Below the pieces are notes generated by a model that saw nothing but the letters and a program-made list of their open reading frames with translations, was not told where the DNA came from and made no database searches. Made by a program: the position numbers and the translations under genes. From contig NZ_LTAY01000037.1 in the NCBI RefSeq assembly GCF_002050515.1, positions 1-64,000 on the forward strand: 64,000 bases of DNA, given 5' to 3'. This stretch comes from Clostridium thermobutyricum DSM 4928. GTDB lineage: Bacteria > Bacillota > Clostridia > Clostridiales > Clostridiaceae. Shown here in pieces: positions 8,828 to 17,739 of the stretch. Each line of letters starts with the position of its first letter. Position 1 is the stretch's first letter.

Positions 8828-9949
8828 CTATCCTATTTTTTTAGATTTTGCAACTGCTAAAGTTGGTAATGTATAAACAATAAATGCATCATTATCTATT
8901 GCAAATCCATTAGCATGCATTTTTGTAGCGTAAACTCTTTGATCTTCTAAGAACTTATATTCATCGCTAAATTTTATAGAATCTTTACTTCCTAGCATTA
9001 TTTTGTAATCTTTAGCAATTCCGGCAACCATCTTTCCAGTTGGACAAGATACAGATTGTACTATATCAGCATTTATCGGTAATACTCCATGAGCATATGT
9101 TCCGTTTTGAGTAAGTACAGCAGTTGCTGGGAATATAATTTCCCAATAGTCTTTTGGATTTACTATTAATGTAACTGTTCCTATACTTCTCTTACCATTT
9201 TTAGTTAATTGAGCCATCATTTTTCCTAGTTCTGAAGGTGAAAAGTCTTTTAATGCTATTGTATCTTTATCGCTATAAACACCACCTGTTACAGCTCCAT
9301 CTAAATTCTTTGTCATTCCTATTGGTTGGTCTTTTCCTGATCCAACTAAAATTGCTTCTTCTAAAGCTATTGCAATAGACTCTGCTAGTACAGCTCTAAT
9401 ATATTTATCTAACCATTCAGCTCCTAAGTCCAACATATCTTTTGCTACAGGTATAAATGCGCTTAATTTGTACGTATCTGTTTGCACAGACTTGAATCCA
9501 TGTTCTAATTCTTGTACGATCGCAGAGTTTAATTTACCCCACGCTGCTCCAGTGCATTCACTAGTTCTTAAAATCCATTCTTGTACAGCTTCGGCATTTA
9601 TAATATCTACTTTAGATAATAAAGGATGTTCTGCAACTAAGTATTCAAATACTCTGTTAAAAATACTTTTTGGCATAGTAACATCTAATCCTGTTAATCC
9701 TCTTTTTTCTTTTACTTCTTTATAATAAGATCTTTCTTCTGCTGTTAAAACAGACTGACCTCTTTGCCCCATTATCATTCTGTCATTTACTTCGTTGCTT
9801 GCCATTGATCTAGCTTCTGAAATTACTTTTTGTTGTATTTCATTTGCCATTGCAACAAATGCTTCCCCTAAAGCTCCTTCGTCTTCTGACTTCACAGCTT
9901 CAGTTATTTTTGCTCTTAATTCCATATTTTTAACATCTAAATTTTCCAT
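8828..9949 (-). CDS. HK97-family major capsid protein
   Basis: The 373-aa protein follows the prohead protease gene (2-bp gap). An N-terminal helical delta-domain-like region of about 90 residues is rich in E, K and Q. It is followed by the HK97-fold body (MPKSIFNRVFEYLVAEHPLL, then VGSGKDQPIGMTKNL near 200 and NPKDYWEIIFPATA near 265). It forms the capsid shell after the protease removes the scaffold region. Its start overlaps nothing and has a good ribosome binding site. Confidence 0.92.
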   Translation of the reverse strand: MENLDVKNMELRAKITEAVKSEDEGALGEAFVAMANEIQQKVISEARSMASNEVNDRMIMGQRGQSVLTAEERSYYKEVKEKRGLTGLDVTMPKSIFNRVFEYLVAEHPLLSKVDIINAEAVQEWILRTSECTGAAWGKLNSAIVQELEHGFKSVQTDTYKLSAFIPVAKDMLDLGAEWLDKYIRAVLAESIAIALEEAILVGSGKDQPIGMTKNLDGAVTGGVYSDKDTIALKDFSPSELGKMMAQLTKNGKRSIGTVTLIVNPKDYWEIIFPATAVLTQNGTYAHGVLPINADIVQSVSCPTGKMVAGIAKDYKIMLGSKDSIKFSDEYKFLEDQRVYATKMHANGFAIDNDAFIVYTLPTLAVAKSKKIG

Positions 9950-9951
9950 AA

Positions 9952-10605
9952 TTATTTTTCCTCACTTTCAATTTTCACAATATTTTTCAATAAATTTTTT
10001 AACATTTTTTTATTTCTATTTTCTACAACTGTTTTAACCTCAACTTGCTCTTTAACAACAGTAGTTTTTTCTTCTGTTTTTGGTTTAATATCTTTTAAAG
10101 ATAAATCACTTCTACACGCTATTTCAGTGTTTGAATATGCAGGTATAGCAGTTGCAGTTATTTCAAATAAATCTACTTTTGTAATATCTCTATAAAACTC
10201 ATCTTCAAGCCATCTAGTCTCCGAATCTATAACATTAAACCCAAAGCTACATCCTCTGATAAGACCTAATCTTACATTTTCTAAAAGGTCGTTTCCATCA
10301 ACAGTATTTGGAACTTGCAATTCAAATCTTAGTCCATGTTCATCTTCTGTAAGTTTTAAATTACTTCCGCTTCTTCCAACAACTTTATCCCAATTGTGGT
10401 TTACAAGCATAAAAATATCGTCAGCTTTTTGCTCTAAAGTATCTTTAAAAGCACCGCTCACGATTCTCTCATTAAAAGTATCTCCCCACATATCTGCTAT
10501 CTTTGTATATTCTTCACTGAATACACTTGCATACCCTTGTAGTTTTCTATCTTCAACTTTATTTTCAATTTTAAGATTGACCGTTCTTTTCTCCATCAAT
10601 CTCAC
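9952..10605 (-). CDS. HK97-family prohead protease
   Basis: The 217-aa protein has the family's conserved core: KLQGYASVFSEEYTKI near residue 20, MLVNHNWDKVVGRSG near 65-80 containing the catalytic His, and RGCSFGF near 115 with the Ser. It cleaves capsid delta domains during maturation. The gene overlaps the portal gene by 35 bp and abuts the capsid gene. The C-terminal 50 residues are charged and variable, as usual in this family. Confidence 0.9.
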   Translation of the reverse strand: MRLMEKRTVNLKIENKVEDRKLQGYASVFSEEYTKIADMWGDTFNERIVSGAFKDTLEQKADDIFMLVNHNWDKVVGRSGSNLKLTEDEHGLRFELQVPNTVDGNDLLENVRLGLIRGCSFGFNVIDSETRWLEDEFYRDITKVDLFEITATAIPAYSNTEIACRSDLSLKDIKPKTEEKTTVVKEQVEVKTVVENRNKKMLKNLLKNIVKIESEEK

Positions 10606-11785
10606 CTCCCTTCTTAGTATTGTTAATATCTAAAACACTTTGATAATTCTTAGTTACATAGTGTTCATCTGCATAATCTGCATCAAGTTTCTCCTTGCCC
10701 AGCATTTCAAGATTGTCATTTATAGAGTTAACCCCAATTCTAAACAATAGGTCTCCTGCATTAGCCATCTTTTGTAAGTCAATATTCTTAATTCTAAGAG
10801 TATCTATCTTTACATAGCTTCCTTGCGAAAATCCTGATTTTTTATACATTTTTCTGTTAATTTCACTTTCAATAAGCTTTGCAAGTGGATTTATACAAAA
10901 GGCTAAGAAATTATCTGTTTGCTCTGTAACACCTACCATGTTACCTTTTACCATCGCTGAAGGTACATGAAAAGCAGCACATGTAAACTCAATTATATCG
11001 TCTACTATAGCTCTTATATCTCTAGTTGTAGCCTTAGTCGCACTACCATTATTTGGAGTACTGTCTTTATAAGTAAAACCTTTAGAAAGTGGTAATATAG
11101 CATCATCATTTTTGAACCAAGTTGAGAACTGATTTTCCATCAAATCTTGTAATTGTTTCTTTGCTTCTTCCGTTTGTGCTAAAGAAGTATCTATTTCTAC
11201 AAAACCTTTCATTCCATTAGATCGTTTATAGTTCTTAATTCCACTCGTTAGTAATTGACCGTAATTTGTATATAAGCCATCTATCAACTTTTTAATATCT
11301 GTGTTATTAAGCTTTAAGTACATCACTTCACTTTCTTTAAAAGTTCTTGTAAAATTATATTCTCCAATCCAGACTTCTTTATATAAATCTTCTTTAAGTC
11401 CCTGTTCCTCTCTACTAAAGCCATCTGCAACGTAAAATTGTTTTTGCTCTTGTATTATTAAACATTCGTTTTTATAGTACAAATTACTTATAACTTTGTG
11501 CCAAAATTCTTTAGCATTTTGATTTACATTAGGCTCTACATTAAGCAAATAATAATTATCTAACTTAACCTTTTTAAAATTCATGTAGGTTTGAAAATCT
11601 GCTAAAGATAAAGCATTAGCAATAATACTTATACAGCTTTCTACTGCGAACTCTTTGTAATATTGTTCTAGCAATGCCTCTTTTCCAAATATAGTTGCAT
11701 TCTTCTCTCCTTCCATTTCTTTACTAAATTCAATTTCCTTTCCAAAGAGATCTTTAATAAACATTTTTATTCCTATTTTTCTCAC
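10571..11785 (-). CDS. HK97-family portal protein
   Basis: The 404-aa protein is of the size of HK97-type portals, the dodecameric ring through which DNA is packaged. Visible features are AVESCISIIANALSLADFQT near 50-70 and GMKGFVEIDTSLAQTEEAK with AAFHVPSAMVKGN in the second half, both typical of the family. It lies between the large terminase and the protease, overlapping the protease by 35 bp. Confidence 0.92.
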   Translation of the reverse strand: MRKIGIKMFIKDLFGKEIEFSKEMEGEKNATIFGKEALLEQYYKEFAVESCISIIANALSLADFQTYMNFKKVKLDNYYLLNVEPNVNQNAKEFWHKVISNLYYKNECLIIQEQKQFYVADGFSREEQGLKEDLYKEVWIGEYNFTRTFKESEVMYLKLNNTDIKKLIDGLYTNYGQLLTSGIKNYKRSNGMKGFVEIDTSLAQTEEAKKQLQDLMENQFSTWFKNDDAILPLSKGFTYKDSTPNNGSATKATTRDIRAIVDDIIEFTCAAFHVPSAMVKGNMVGVTEQTDNFLAFCINPLAKLIESEINRKMYKKSGFSQGSYVKIDTLRIKNIDLQKMANAGDLLFRIGVNSINDNLEMLGKEKLDADYADEHYVTKNYQSVLDINNTKKGGEIDGEKNGQS

Positions 11786-11794
11786 CTCCTTTAG

Positions 11795-13432
11795 CTAATA
11801 GCTATAGCAACTAAAAAATACTGGTTTAGTTTGAGTTGGTATTCTATCTTCTTCAGATAAAGCATGTATAAATGCAAAAAAGCCATCTGTTTTTCTCAGA
11901 ATTGGCTCTTTCTTTAAGAATGACTTATTCCCCTTTTTATCAGTTTCTACATATACATTGTTTGTATACCATCTCATCATCGGATCATCTCCCCAAATAA
12001 TCTTTTCATTTTGAAATAATGACTCCATTAACGGAAATACTCTACTATGTGTTATATATCCACTTCTTACTTTTTTTATTTCTATTCCAACTTCTTTAAA
12101 TGAAGAATTAAGAACCGCCTTTCTATAATCGTCTGCATAAACTTCAACAATATTATACTTTTTAGATTGCTCTTTAAACCATTCTGCTACATACTTACCA
12201 TCTATGCAGTCTTCATATATTATTGTAGCTAGTCCTTTTTTTACCATATCTTTTATCGGAAATTTAAACTCTCTATTTTTAACTTGCAAAGCCAAGTGAC
12301 AAATAAAAGTGTGATGTATCCAATAAAACTTATCTCCATCTCTAAAGAGTAATCCAACAGATGTAAAATCTTTGACACTACTATAATCCACACCACCAAT
12401 ACAACTCCATCCAGATAAATCAGGTATTTCTTTATTTGTAGCAAGTATTTTATCCCAAGTTGCCACCTCCATCATGCTGTCTTGTGATGGAATATTCATT
12501 CTTTTAGTCATAAATTCCATGTAGATTTCTCTATTGTCCTTCATGTCCTCATATTCCTGCTCCATTTCAATCATTAAATCCTTGAAATATTTCAGAGAAG
12601 GATTAGCTTTTTGCCAGTTTTTTTTATCATTAACTTCATCTTTGCTATCAAGCCTATAAATTAGAGGTAACATTTTAGATTTTTTCTTTTTCCCTTCCAA
12701 AATTTCTTTAGATGTATTTAAATAATCATCTAATACAGCCCCTCTAACATTTCCATTTGTTGTTATGTAAAAAGTTCTACAATGTTTTTTCTTACCTAAT
12801 CCACTTCTAAAAACTTTTATTTGATTATAATTTTCATATTGATGTACTTCATCAAATATTACACACCCTGTTCTTTTACTATCTTTAGTTTTCGCATTAG
12901 AAGTATTATAATTTATCTTGCTTTTTGTTTTCTTAAATTGAATTTCAACTTTATTATATTTAAATGCTTTTTGTAATTTTTTATCATTGTCAATAACATT
13001 GTAAACATCATTGAAACTCATAGTTGCTTGATCTTCTCCATTTGCAACTATATCAATATGATACTCCTCAATTCCATGAAAGCTAGTAGTTAAATACCAA
13101 ATCAAAGCTGAGATAAATCCATTTTTACCTCCACCTCTGCCCATCATTATAAAGAACTGATTCCAAATTAAAGTACTATCTGAGTAATAACAATGTATTA
13201 ATCCAATTATAAATTTTTGCCAATCGAAAAGCTTATATGGAAAATATTCTTCTATCTTTTCAATTGCTAAATCTATTTTTTTACTATCAATAATGACATC
13301 TTTCTGAGATAACTTTTTCTTAATTAATTCAATAGCTGCTTTAATATCTTTACTTACTATTACACTTCCATTTTCAACAGCTTCTATGTAATTATCAATG
13401 TACTTATTAAATTTCATCATCATCATCTCCAA
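11795..13432 (-). CDS. terL: Terminase large subunit
   Basis: The 545-aa packaging motor has an N-terminal ATPase with Walker A GRGGGKNG (98-105) and Walker B VIFDEVH (191-197), and a C-terminal RNase H-like nuclease starting near GGVDYSSVKDF (about 352). It pumps DNA into the capsid and cuts concatemers. The start is uncertain because several ATGs follow one another after a GGAG site at 13427-13430; ATG at 13420 or 13417 has better spacing than 13432. It overlaps the small terminase gene by about 25 bp. Confidence 0.94.
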   Translation of the reverse strand: MEMMMMKFNKYIDNYIEAVENGSVIVSKDIKAAIELIKKKLSQKDVIIDSKKIDLAIEKIEEYFPYKLFDWQKFIIGLIHCYYSDSTLIWNQFFIMMGRGGGKNGFISALIWYLTTSFHGIEEYHIDIVANGEDQATMSFNDVYNVIDNDKKLQKAFKYNKVEIQFKKTKSKINYNTSNAKTKDSKRTGCVIFDEVHQYENYNQIKVFRSGLGKKKHCRTFYITTNGNVRGAVLDDYLNTSKEILEGKKKKSKMLPLIYRLDSKDEVNDKKNWQKANPSLKYFKDLMIEMEQEYEDMKDNREIYMEFMTKRMNIPSQDSMMEVATWDKILATNKEIPDLSGWSCIGGVDYSSVKDFTSVGLLFRDGDKFYWIHHTFICHLALQVKNREFKFPIKDMVKKGLATIIYEDCIDGKYVAEWFKEQSKKYNIVEVYADDYRKAVLNSSFKEVGIEIKKVRSGYITHSRVFPLMESLFQNEKIIWGDDPMMRWYTNNVYVETDKKGNKSFLKKEPILRKTDGFFAFIHALSEEDRIPTQTKPVFFSCYSY

Positions 13433-13862
13433 TTGAAGCTGCTATTTCAACAGGCTTCAATCTAAGCTCAGATAATATTTTAAGCATCTGTGTATTTACC
13501 TTATTAAGTGCATCTAAAGACTCATTTTTCTTCCAGCCACTTTCTCTTCCTCTTGTCCAATAAGTCATTGCACCTCTTTGTTTTATATCTTCCTGCAGTT
13601 CGTTTTTTATGTCAAAGAAATTCATGTAGTCTTCAATCAAATCTATAAAATGCTTACCTGATATATTATTTTCCTCGAGCTGTCTTAATAAATTATTTTT
13701 TATTTCATCTCTCAAAGTTGGTTCTTGTCTTAATTTTTCAACCCAACTATATCTTTTTCTCCAGCTATTTACGGTATTTAATTTTACATTATATTTTTCT
13801 GCAATATCTTTTAATGACATATTATTTCTATAATCTTTGTACGCTTCTTCATAATTTTTCAC
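13407..13862 (-). CDS. terS: Terminase small subunit
   Basis: The 151-aa protein has an N-terminal helix-turn-helix of the terminase small subunit type (SLKDIAEKYNVKLNTVNSWR, about 16-35), then a helical oligomerisation region. It recognises the packaging site and regulates the large subunit, whose gene it overlaps. The C-terminus is acidic (IGDDDDEI). An HNH gene lies upstream across a GC-rich gap, a layout typical of cos phages. Confidence 0.9.
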   Translation of the reverse strand: MKNYEEAYKDYRNNMSLKDIAEKYNVKLNTVNSWRKRYSWVEKLRQEPTLRDEIKNNLLRQLEENNISGKHFIDLIEDYMNFFDIKNELQEDIKQRGAMTYWTRGRESGWKKNESLDALNKVNTQMLKILSELRLKPVEIAASIGDDDDEI

Positions 13863-13924
13863 TTAGTTCACCTCCTGTTTTGATATAGCACCGTTATTTG
13901 CACCATAACTATTTTTTAAAATTT

Positions 13925-13998
13925 TATAAAAAAATCAAATTGCAGACTTCCCCTCGCGCTTCTCGTTCCCCTACTTTTAACCAAAATATTTCAATAGG
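13925..13998. other. Candidate cos packaging site
   Basis: The short gap between the HNH gene and the small terminase gene contains a strikingly GC-rich patch for this genome (cttcccctcgcgcttctcg at 13948-13966) and two copies of a C-run motif with spaced C4-5 blocks. In cohesive-end phages of Gram-positive bacteria the cos site often lies exactly here. The position and composition are seen in the sequence, and the function is inferred. Confidence 0.45.
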
Positions 13999-14008
13999 GG
14001 GCTATAAT

Positions 14009-14323
14009 CTACCATTTCTCATCATCAAAAATTTTTTTCTCTTTGTTATTTAATTTAATTCCTCTTTCATGAACTAAATTGTGGTGATAATAACATAAAC
14101 AAATTAAATTATTTAAATCTAACGCCCGCTCTGGAAAATCCTTGACTTCTTCTATGTGATGTACATTATCAACTTCATGTACTTTACCTAAAGCCTTACA
14201 CATCTGACATTCATTATCATCCCTCTCTATTGCTTTAAGCCTCAGTTGCCTCCACGCTTTACACTTATAGAATTGTATAAGTTTACCTGTTGCTATTAGT
14301 TCTCTTATCTTATCTACATTCAT
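14009..14323 (-). CDS. Packaging-associated HNH endonuclease
   Basis: The 104-aa single-domain HNH protein has two CxxC metal-binding knuckles (CQMC and, later, CLCYYHHN) and the core VHHIEEVKDF. Small HNH proteins next to terminase genes are required for cos cleavage in HK97 and related phages. It lies upstream of terS with the candidate cos between them and overlaps the small coiled-coil gene upstream by 14 bp. Confidence 0.88.
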   Translation of the reverse strand: MNVDKIRELIATGKLIQFYKCKAWRQLRLKAIERDDNECQMCKALGKVHEVDNVHHIEEVKDFPERALDLNNLICLCYYHHNLVHERGIKLNNKEKKIFDDEKW

Positions 14324-14465
14324 ATACTAAATCTTTGTACTTGTTCTCTGAAATACTTAATCTCTCATTTAAATCACGTATGTCTTTAAAATTTCCTTTC
14401 ACTATTTTTTTTAATTCATATACCTCTGTTTTCAATAAATCTATTTCCATTTCTAATTTTTCCAT
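14310..14465 (-). CDS. Small coiled-coil protein
   Basis: A 51-aa open frame starts at ATG 14465 with a GGGGG-rich ribosome binding site 8 nt upstream and ends inside the start of the HNH gene. The protein (MEKLEMEIDLLKTEVYELKK, then more heptads) is almost entirely one predicted coiled coil. The stop/start overlap with the HNH gene (14 bp) and the good ribosome site argue that it is real. No function is recognised. Confidence 0.65.
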   Translation of the reverse strand: MEKLEMEIDLLKTEVYELKKIVKGNFKDIRDLNERLSISENKYKDLVYECR

Positions 14466-14499
14466 TTTCTATTCCCCCTAATTTATATTTTTACATATA

Positions 14500-14535
14500 A
14501 AAAGAGCCTACCTACAATAGATAGACTCATCTTTT
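14500..14535 (-). terminator. Terminator upstream of the packaging module
   Basis: An imperfect hairpin (aaagagcctacc... with ...gatagactcatcttt) has A runs on its left side, giving a T run on the minus strand. It lies just behind the 92-aa gene and separates it from the packaging genes. Confidence 0.5.
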
Positions 14536-14540
14536 CTAAT

Positions 14541-14819
14541 TTAATTAAAACTTATTTTAATATTATTTTCTTTGTCATCGAGCTCTTTTACTTCAACTGT
14601 ATACCCAGCACACTCTAATTGATGTTTAACACAATCAGTTTTTTCTATTAATACTGATCTATATATGCAATAACTTCCAACTTCTGCTTGTCTCTTAATC
14701 TTTTTTTCGACTTCCTTCATCCATTCATCTACATAATTATCCGGTATATTCCCCCAATATTCATTTGCTATTTTATTAGCTTCTTCTCTTGTTATAATTC
14801 CATTCCCACACTTCTCCAT
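14541..14819 (-). CDS. Hypothetical phage protein, 92 aa
   Basis: The protein starts MEKCGNGIITREEANKIANE and looks cytosolic, with two helices followed by beta-strands and three cysteines in the second half. It is followed by a terminator and preceded by a 316-bp gap, so it is probably a single-gene transcription unit. I do not recognise the family. Confidence 0.6.
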   Translation of the reverse strand: MEKCGNGIITREEANKIANEYWGNIPDNYVDEWMKEVEKKIKRQAEVGSYCIYRSVLIEKTDCVKHQLECAGYTVEVKELDDKENNIKISFN

Positions 14820-15135
14820 AATAATTGCACCCCTTTCATAAAACTATGATATTATTATATCACATTTTACAAATTATGTAATTATATTTTAAAATTTAAT
14901 TTAAGTTTTCTTACATATTTATCTGCATAGGGAGGGGGGAGGATATAAATTAATTCAATATTGTATGTTTAACATATTATTTTACTATCTTATCTAAATT
15001 TTGTACATTAGCACCTTCATTTATATTATTTATTCTCTCTTTATTAAATCTACAACCAATATTTATTTACATCATTATATAATACATTTTGTTTGTTCTT
15101 TATTATTATACTGTTCTCTACAATTTGTTTGTCTG
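14820..15135. other. Gap without a gene
   Basis: No open frame with a ribosome binding site is visible here. It contains an isolated G-rich stretch (gggaggggggagg at 14931-14943, plus strand) in otherwise A/T-only DNA. That stretch could be a ribosome-site-like relic, but no frame follows it. Confidence 0.4.
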
Positions 15136-15978
15136 TCAATATAAAAAACTTTGTAATCCTTGTATAATAGATTTTCCAGCTTCTATTACTCCAATCCCTA
15201 AATTTGTTATTGTTAATATATCACTCAATGAACTAATCGCATTTTTAATTCGTCCTTTTTTAGGTGAATCTGACAATAGTTGTTCTCTTGCTAATTCTAA
15301 CGAGTCTTCTATTTCCTCTCTTATTTCTTTTGATATATTTGGTTCTTTCTTGATTTCATTAATAAATGATTTAATCATAGTTGCTAGATTTACTACATCT
15401 TCCTTTCCGATAACCTTATTATCTTGTACTGCATGTATTGTCGAATTATCTTTTCCTACAATAACTTGACTTTGATCTCCATTAACCTCTATTTTCAATA
15501 TTCCATCTTCCTCCATATCAATTCTCAACTCTTCCATATAAAGCCTTATTTCTTCTAATAACGCTCTTGTAACATGATTATTAAATGCTTTGGTAGCTGA
15601 ATTATAATTTGTTTCTCCTCTATAAAAAGTATATATATTATTTATACTAGATTCATATTCATCCGACAAAGCATACTTTAATAACTGATATACAAATGAT
15701 ACCTTTTCTCTTGTTGTAGTTCCTATATCATACAGCTCTGCGCAATAAACTTCTCGCTCACTTAATATTGTTTTTATATCATATTCCTTTGTATTATATT
15801 CATTTATAAATTTTCTAATTAGTTCATTATTATCTATAAACTCAAAGAACTCTATTAATTTATTTTCAAACTCTTCATATGTTGACATCATTATTGAACT
15901 TATATGACTTCTAAATCTTAAATCTATCTTCTTAAACTCTTTTTTGTCTATACTTAAACTATTCATTAGATTCACCAC
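15136..15978 (-). CDS. Unknown accessory protein, candidate defence effector
   Basis: The 280-aa protein has a helical N-terminal half (1-165), a short beta segment with N/G/D-rich turns (IEVNGDQSQVIVGKDNST, about 168-185), a helical linker and a hydrophobic C-terminus (LTITNLGIGVIEAG near 255-270) that could bind membrane. It overlaps the zinc-ribbon gene upstream by 20 bp, so the two form one unit. The unit sits between packaging genes and other accessory genes, a common place for host-benefit or anti-phage cargo. The family is not recognised and the defence role is only a hypothesis. Confidence 0.5.
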   Translation of the reverse strand: MVNLMNSLSIDKKEFKKIDLRFRSHISSIMMSTYEEFENKLIEFFEFIDNNELIRKFINEYNTKEYDIKTILSEREVYCAELYDIGTTTREKVSFVYQLLKYALSDEYESSINNIYTFYRGETNYNSATKAFNNHVTRALLEEIRLYMEELRIDMEEDGILKIEVNGDQSQVIVGKDNSTIHAVQDNKVIGKEDVVNLATMIKSFINEIKKEPNISKEIREEIEDSLELAREQLLSDSPKKGRIKNAISSLSDILTITNLGIGVIEAGKSIIQGLQSFLY

Positions 15979-16411
15979 ACTTTATACAAAAAGCTTCTTT
16001 TCTGTAGCTGTCTATTTTTATATTAATATCACAACATTTTATATTGATCTCATGCATATCATCAGGCGTTACTGCTTTATCTACTTTCTTTTTTTTAAAC
16101 GTATTTTTCTTTTTTTCAAATGTTATAAATTTACTTCCTTTGAACGCATTATTTAATGTCTTTTCAAAAAGCTCTTCAATAACCTCTATAGCCATATTTT
16201 CTAATTCACTTTGGAATTCTTTTAAATTTTCCTCTGTCATGAATTCCTCAATCTTATTTGTAATTCCACAATAAGGACAACATATATTATATACAACTTC
16301 TTCATTTATAAAAAATGAATTTTCTATTTTAAATTCTGAATTACAGTAAGGACATTGAAATCTTGTAAAAAAATCTGAATCACAAGACACATTTAAATTT
16401 TTATTATCCAC
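15959..16411 (-). CDS. Zinc-ribbon protein paired with the 280-aa gene
   Basis: The 150-aa protein has three CxxC knuckles: CPYC near 20, CPYC near 47 and CIKC near the end. The first two form a zinc ribbon separated by a short beta hairpin. A lysine-rich middle segment (FEKKKNTFKKKKVDK) may contact nucleic acid. It overlaps the following gene by 20 bp, so translation is probably coupled. It may sense or recruit a ligand for the partner. I cannot name the family. Confidence 0.55.
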   Translation of the reverse strand: MDNKNLNVSCDSDFFTRFQCPYCNSEFKIENSFFINEEVVYNICCPYCGITNKIEEFMTEENLKEFQSELENMAIEVIEELFEKTLNNAFKGSKFITFEKKKNTFKKKKVDKAVTPDDMHEINIKCCDINIKIDSYRKEAFCIKCGESNE

Positions 16412-16488
16412 ATAATCACCTCATAAATTTACTTTATGAATAAATTGTAACATGTGCAGTATTATTTGTACAAGCTCTCTATTTGGTC

Positions 16489-16650
16489 TTAAAATATAAC
16501 ATATTTAAATTCATTATCATTGAAATAGTCTGATGTAATTACACCTCCAACATCTCTTATTTCATCAACATTTAAAACTCTGCAATGATAACCTATTTCT
16601 GCATCTTGTTCTAATGCATTTAATATTTTTATTATTTCCTTAACTTTCAT
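16489..16650 (-). CDS. Small hypothetical protein, 53 aa
   Basis: A complete 53-codon frame starts at ATG 16650 with GGAGG 7 nt upstream. The product (MKVKEIIKILNALEQDAEIG and on) is a compact alpha/beta protein without membrane segments. A terminator lies upstream of it at 16672-16695. Small proteins of this kind are common early phage genes, but no function can be given. Confidence 0.6.
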   Translation of the reverse strand: MKVKEIIKILNALEQDAEIGYHCRVLNVDEIRDVGGVITSDYFNDNEFKYVIF

Positions 16651-16671
16651 TTATAGTCCTCCAGATTAAAA

Positions 16672-16695
16672 AAGAGACAGCATAAACTATCTCTT
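16672..16695 (-). terminator. Intrinsic terminator
   Basis: A 9-bp stem with one G-U pair (AAGAGATAG with CTGTCTCTT on the minus strand) is followed by TTTTTT. It ends the upstream transcript from the GIY-YIG gene before the 53-aa gene. Confidence 0.75.
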
Positions 16696-16787
16696 ATACT
16701 TTTTCTAAATCTTCTAAAAATACAGTATAACTAATAAATGATTTACCATTAAAAGTGTTTTTAAAATTAATTTAACTGAATAAAGTA

Positions 16788-17165
16788 TTATCCAATTATT
16801 TCCCATTCAATCAAATCTAATAATTTTATTAACTCATTCTTCCTTTTATCACTTATCCAATTAAATCTACTACTATTTACTCCGCGTATATTAAGTTTTG
16901 GATTAAGTCTTTTAATAACAACACTTTCTAAATACCCTCTTTCAAGATCGCTTATCGATTTTAAATAACATGCCTTTATGTAATAATCTTTATTCAGGAT
17001 TTCATTTAATAGCAACAAATTATTATTTAGATGCTGCTGTATCCTGGTCTTTAATGCTGTTGTTTCTCCAACATACAGTGCAGCTCCATTTTTAATTCCG
17101 ATTACATATATGTAGTTTCCATCGACTTCTCTATAATTATTTACCCATTTTTTATCTATATTCAT
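16788..17165 (-). CDS. GIY-YIG endonuclease-family protein
   Basis: The 125-aa protein carries the GIY-YIG module as YIYVIG (about 19-24), then LYVGET and an Arg in TALKTRIQQHL, then the downstream Glu. It consists of the nuclease domain alone. Such stand-alone domains occur in phages as homing or recombination nucleases. The 77-aa coiled-coil gene lies just upstream. Confidence 0.8.
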   Translation of the reverse strand: MNIDKKWVNNYREVDGNYIYVIGIKNGAALYVGETTALKTRIQQHLNNNLLLLNEILNKDYYIKACYLKSISDLERGYLESVVIKRLNPKLNIRGVNSSRFNWISDKRKNELIKLLDLIEWEIIG

Positions 17166-17196
17166 ATATCACTCTTTCTCAAAACTTCTATATATT

Positions 17197-17430
17197 TTAA
17201 TTCAACTCTTTTTTCAGTTTTTCCACTTCTTGACGCACTTCACCTAAAGCTTTATTTCTGGCCTTAAGTTTAAACATTAAATCTTTAATTATGCTTTTCA
17301 CATATTTATGTTGCAAATCCTTATTTTCTAAAGCGTCATATCCGTGTTTTATACTTTTTTGTGTAAATTTATTTTTTAATCTTAATTTTTCTAAACTTTC
17401 TAAATACATTTTAATCTCTTTTTCAAACAT
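17197..17430 (-). CDS. Hypothetical coiled-coil protein, 77 aa
   Basis: This charged all-helical protein (MFEKEIKMYLESLEKLRLKN, ending VEKLKKELN) is followed closely by the GIY-YIG gene with a 31-bp gap. It has a plausible ribosome binding site. The family is unknown. Confidence 0.55.
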   Translation of the reverse strand: MFEKEIKMYLESLEKLRLKNKFTQKSIKHGYDALENKDLQHKYVKSIIKDLMFKLKARNKALGEVRQEVEKLKKELN

Positions 17431-17739
17431 TCTCTAACCACTCCTATTTTTTCATTTAATATCTTTAAGAATGTACAGTGTCTTTGGTATTGCAGGACAA
17501 CTGTAAAAACTGCATATTAATAATTATTAAATAGTTTAAATATTGAGTTTTATATAGAATTATTAAAATAATGCACTATAAAAAATAGCATAAATATAAT
17601 CACAATTTTCTATAACTATATTTTTACTATCTAAATTTAAATGCTTTATTTTAATCTTATTTATAATTTCTTACTAGCCTTAAATAATCGTTTTATTTTT
17701 CATTTACTATACGGTTTTAAGCCATTTTTAAGCATTTTA
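17431..17739. other. Gap without a gene
   Basis: This is AT-rich DNA with stops in all frames. I see no repeat or strong hairpin between the 77-aa gene and the structured region that begins near 17740. Confidence 0.4.

Noticed and set aside
14931-14943. The G-rich stretch as a ribosome binding site or packaging site
   Set aside because: No open frame follows at a useful distance, and the terminase/HNH context places a cos site better at 13925-13998.
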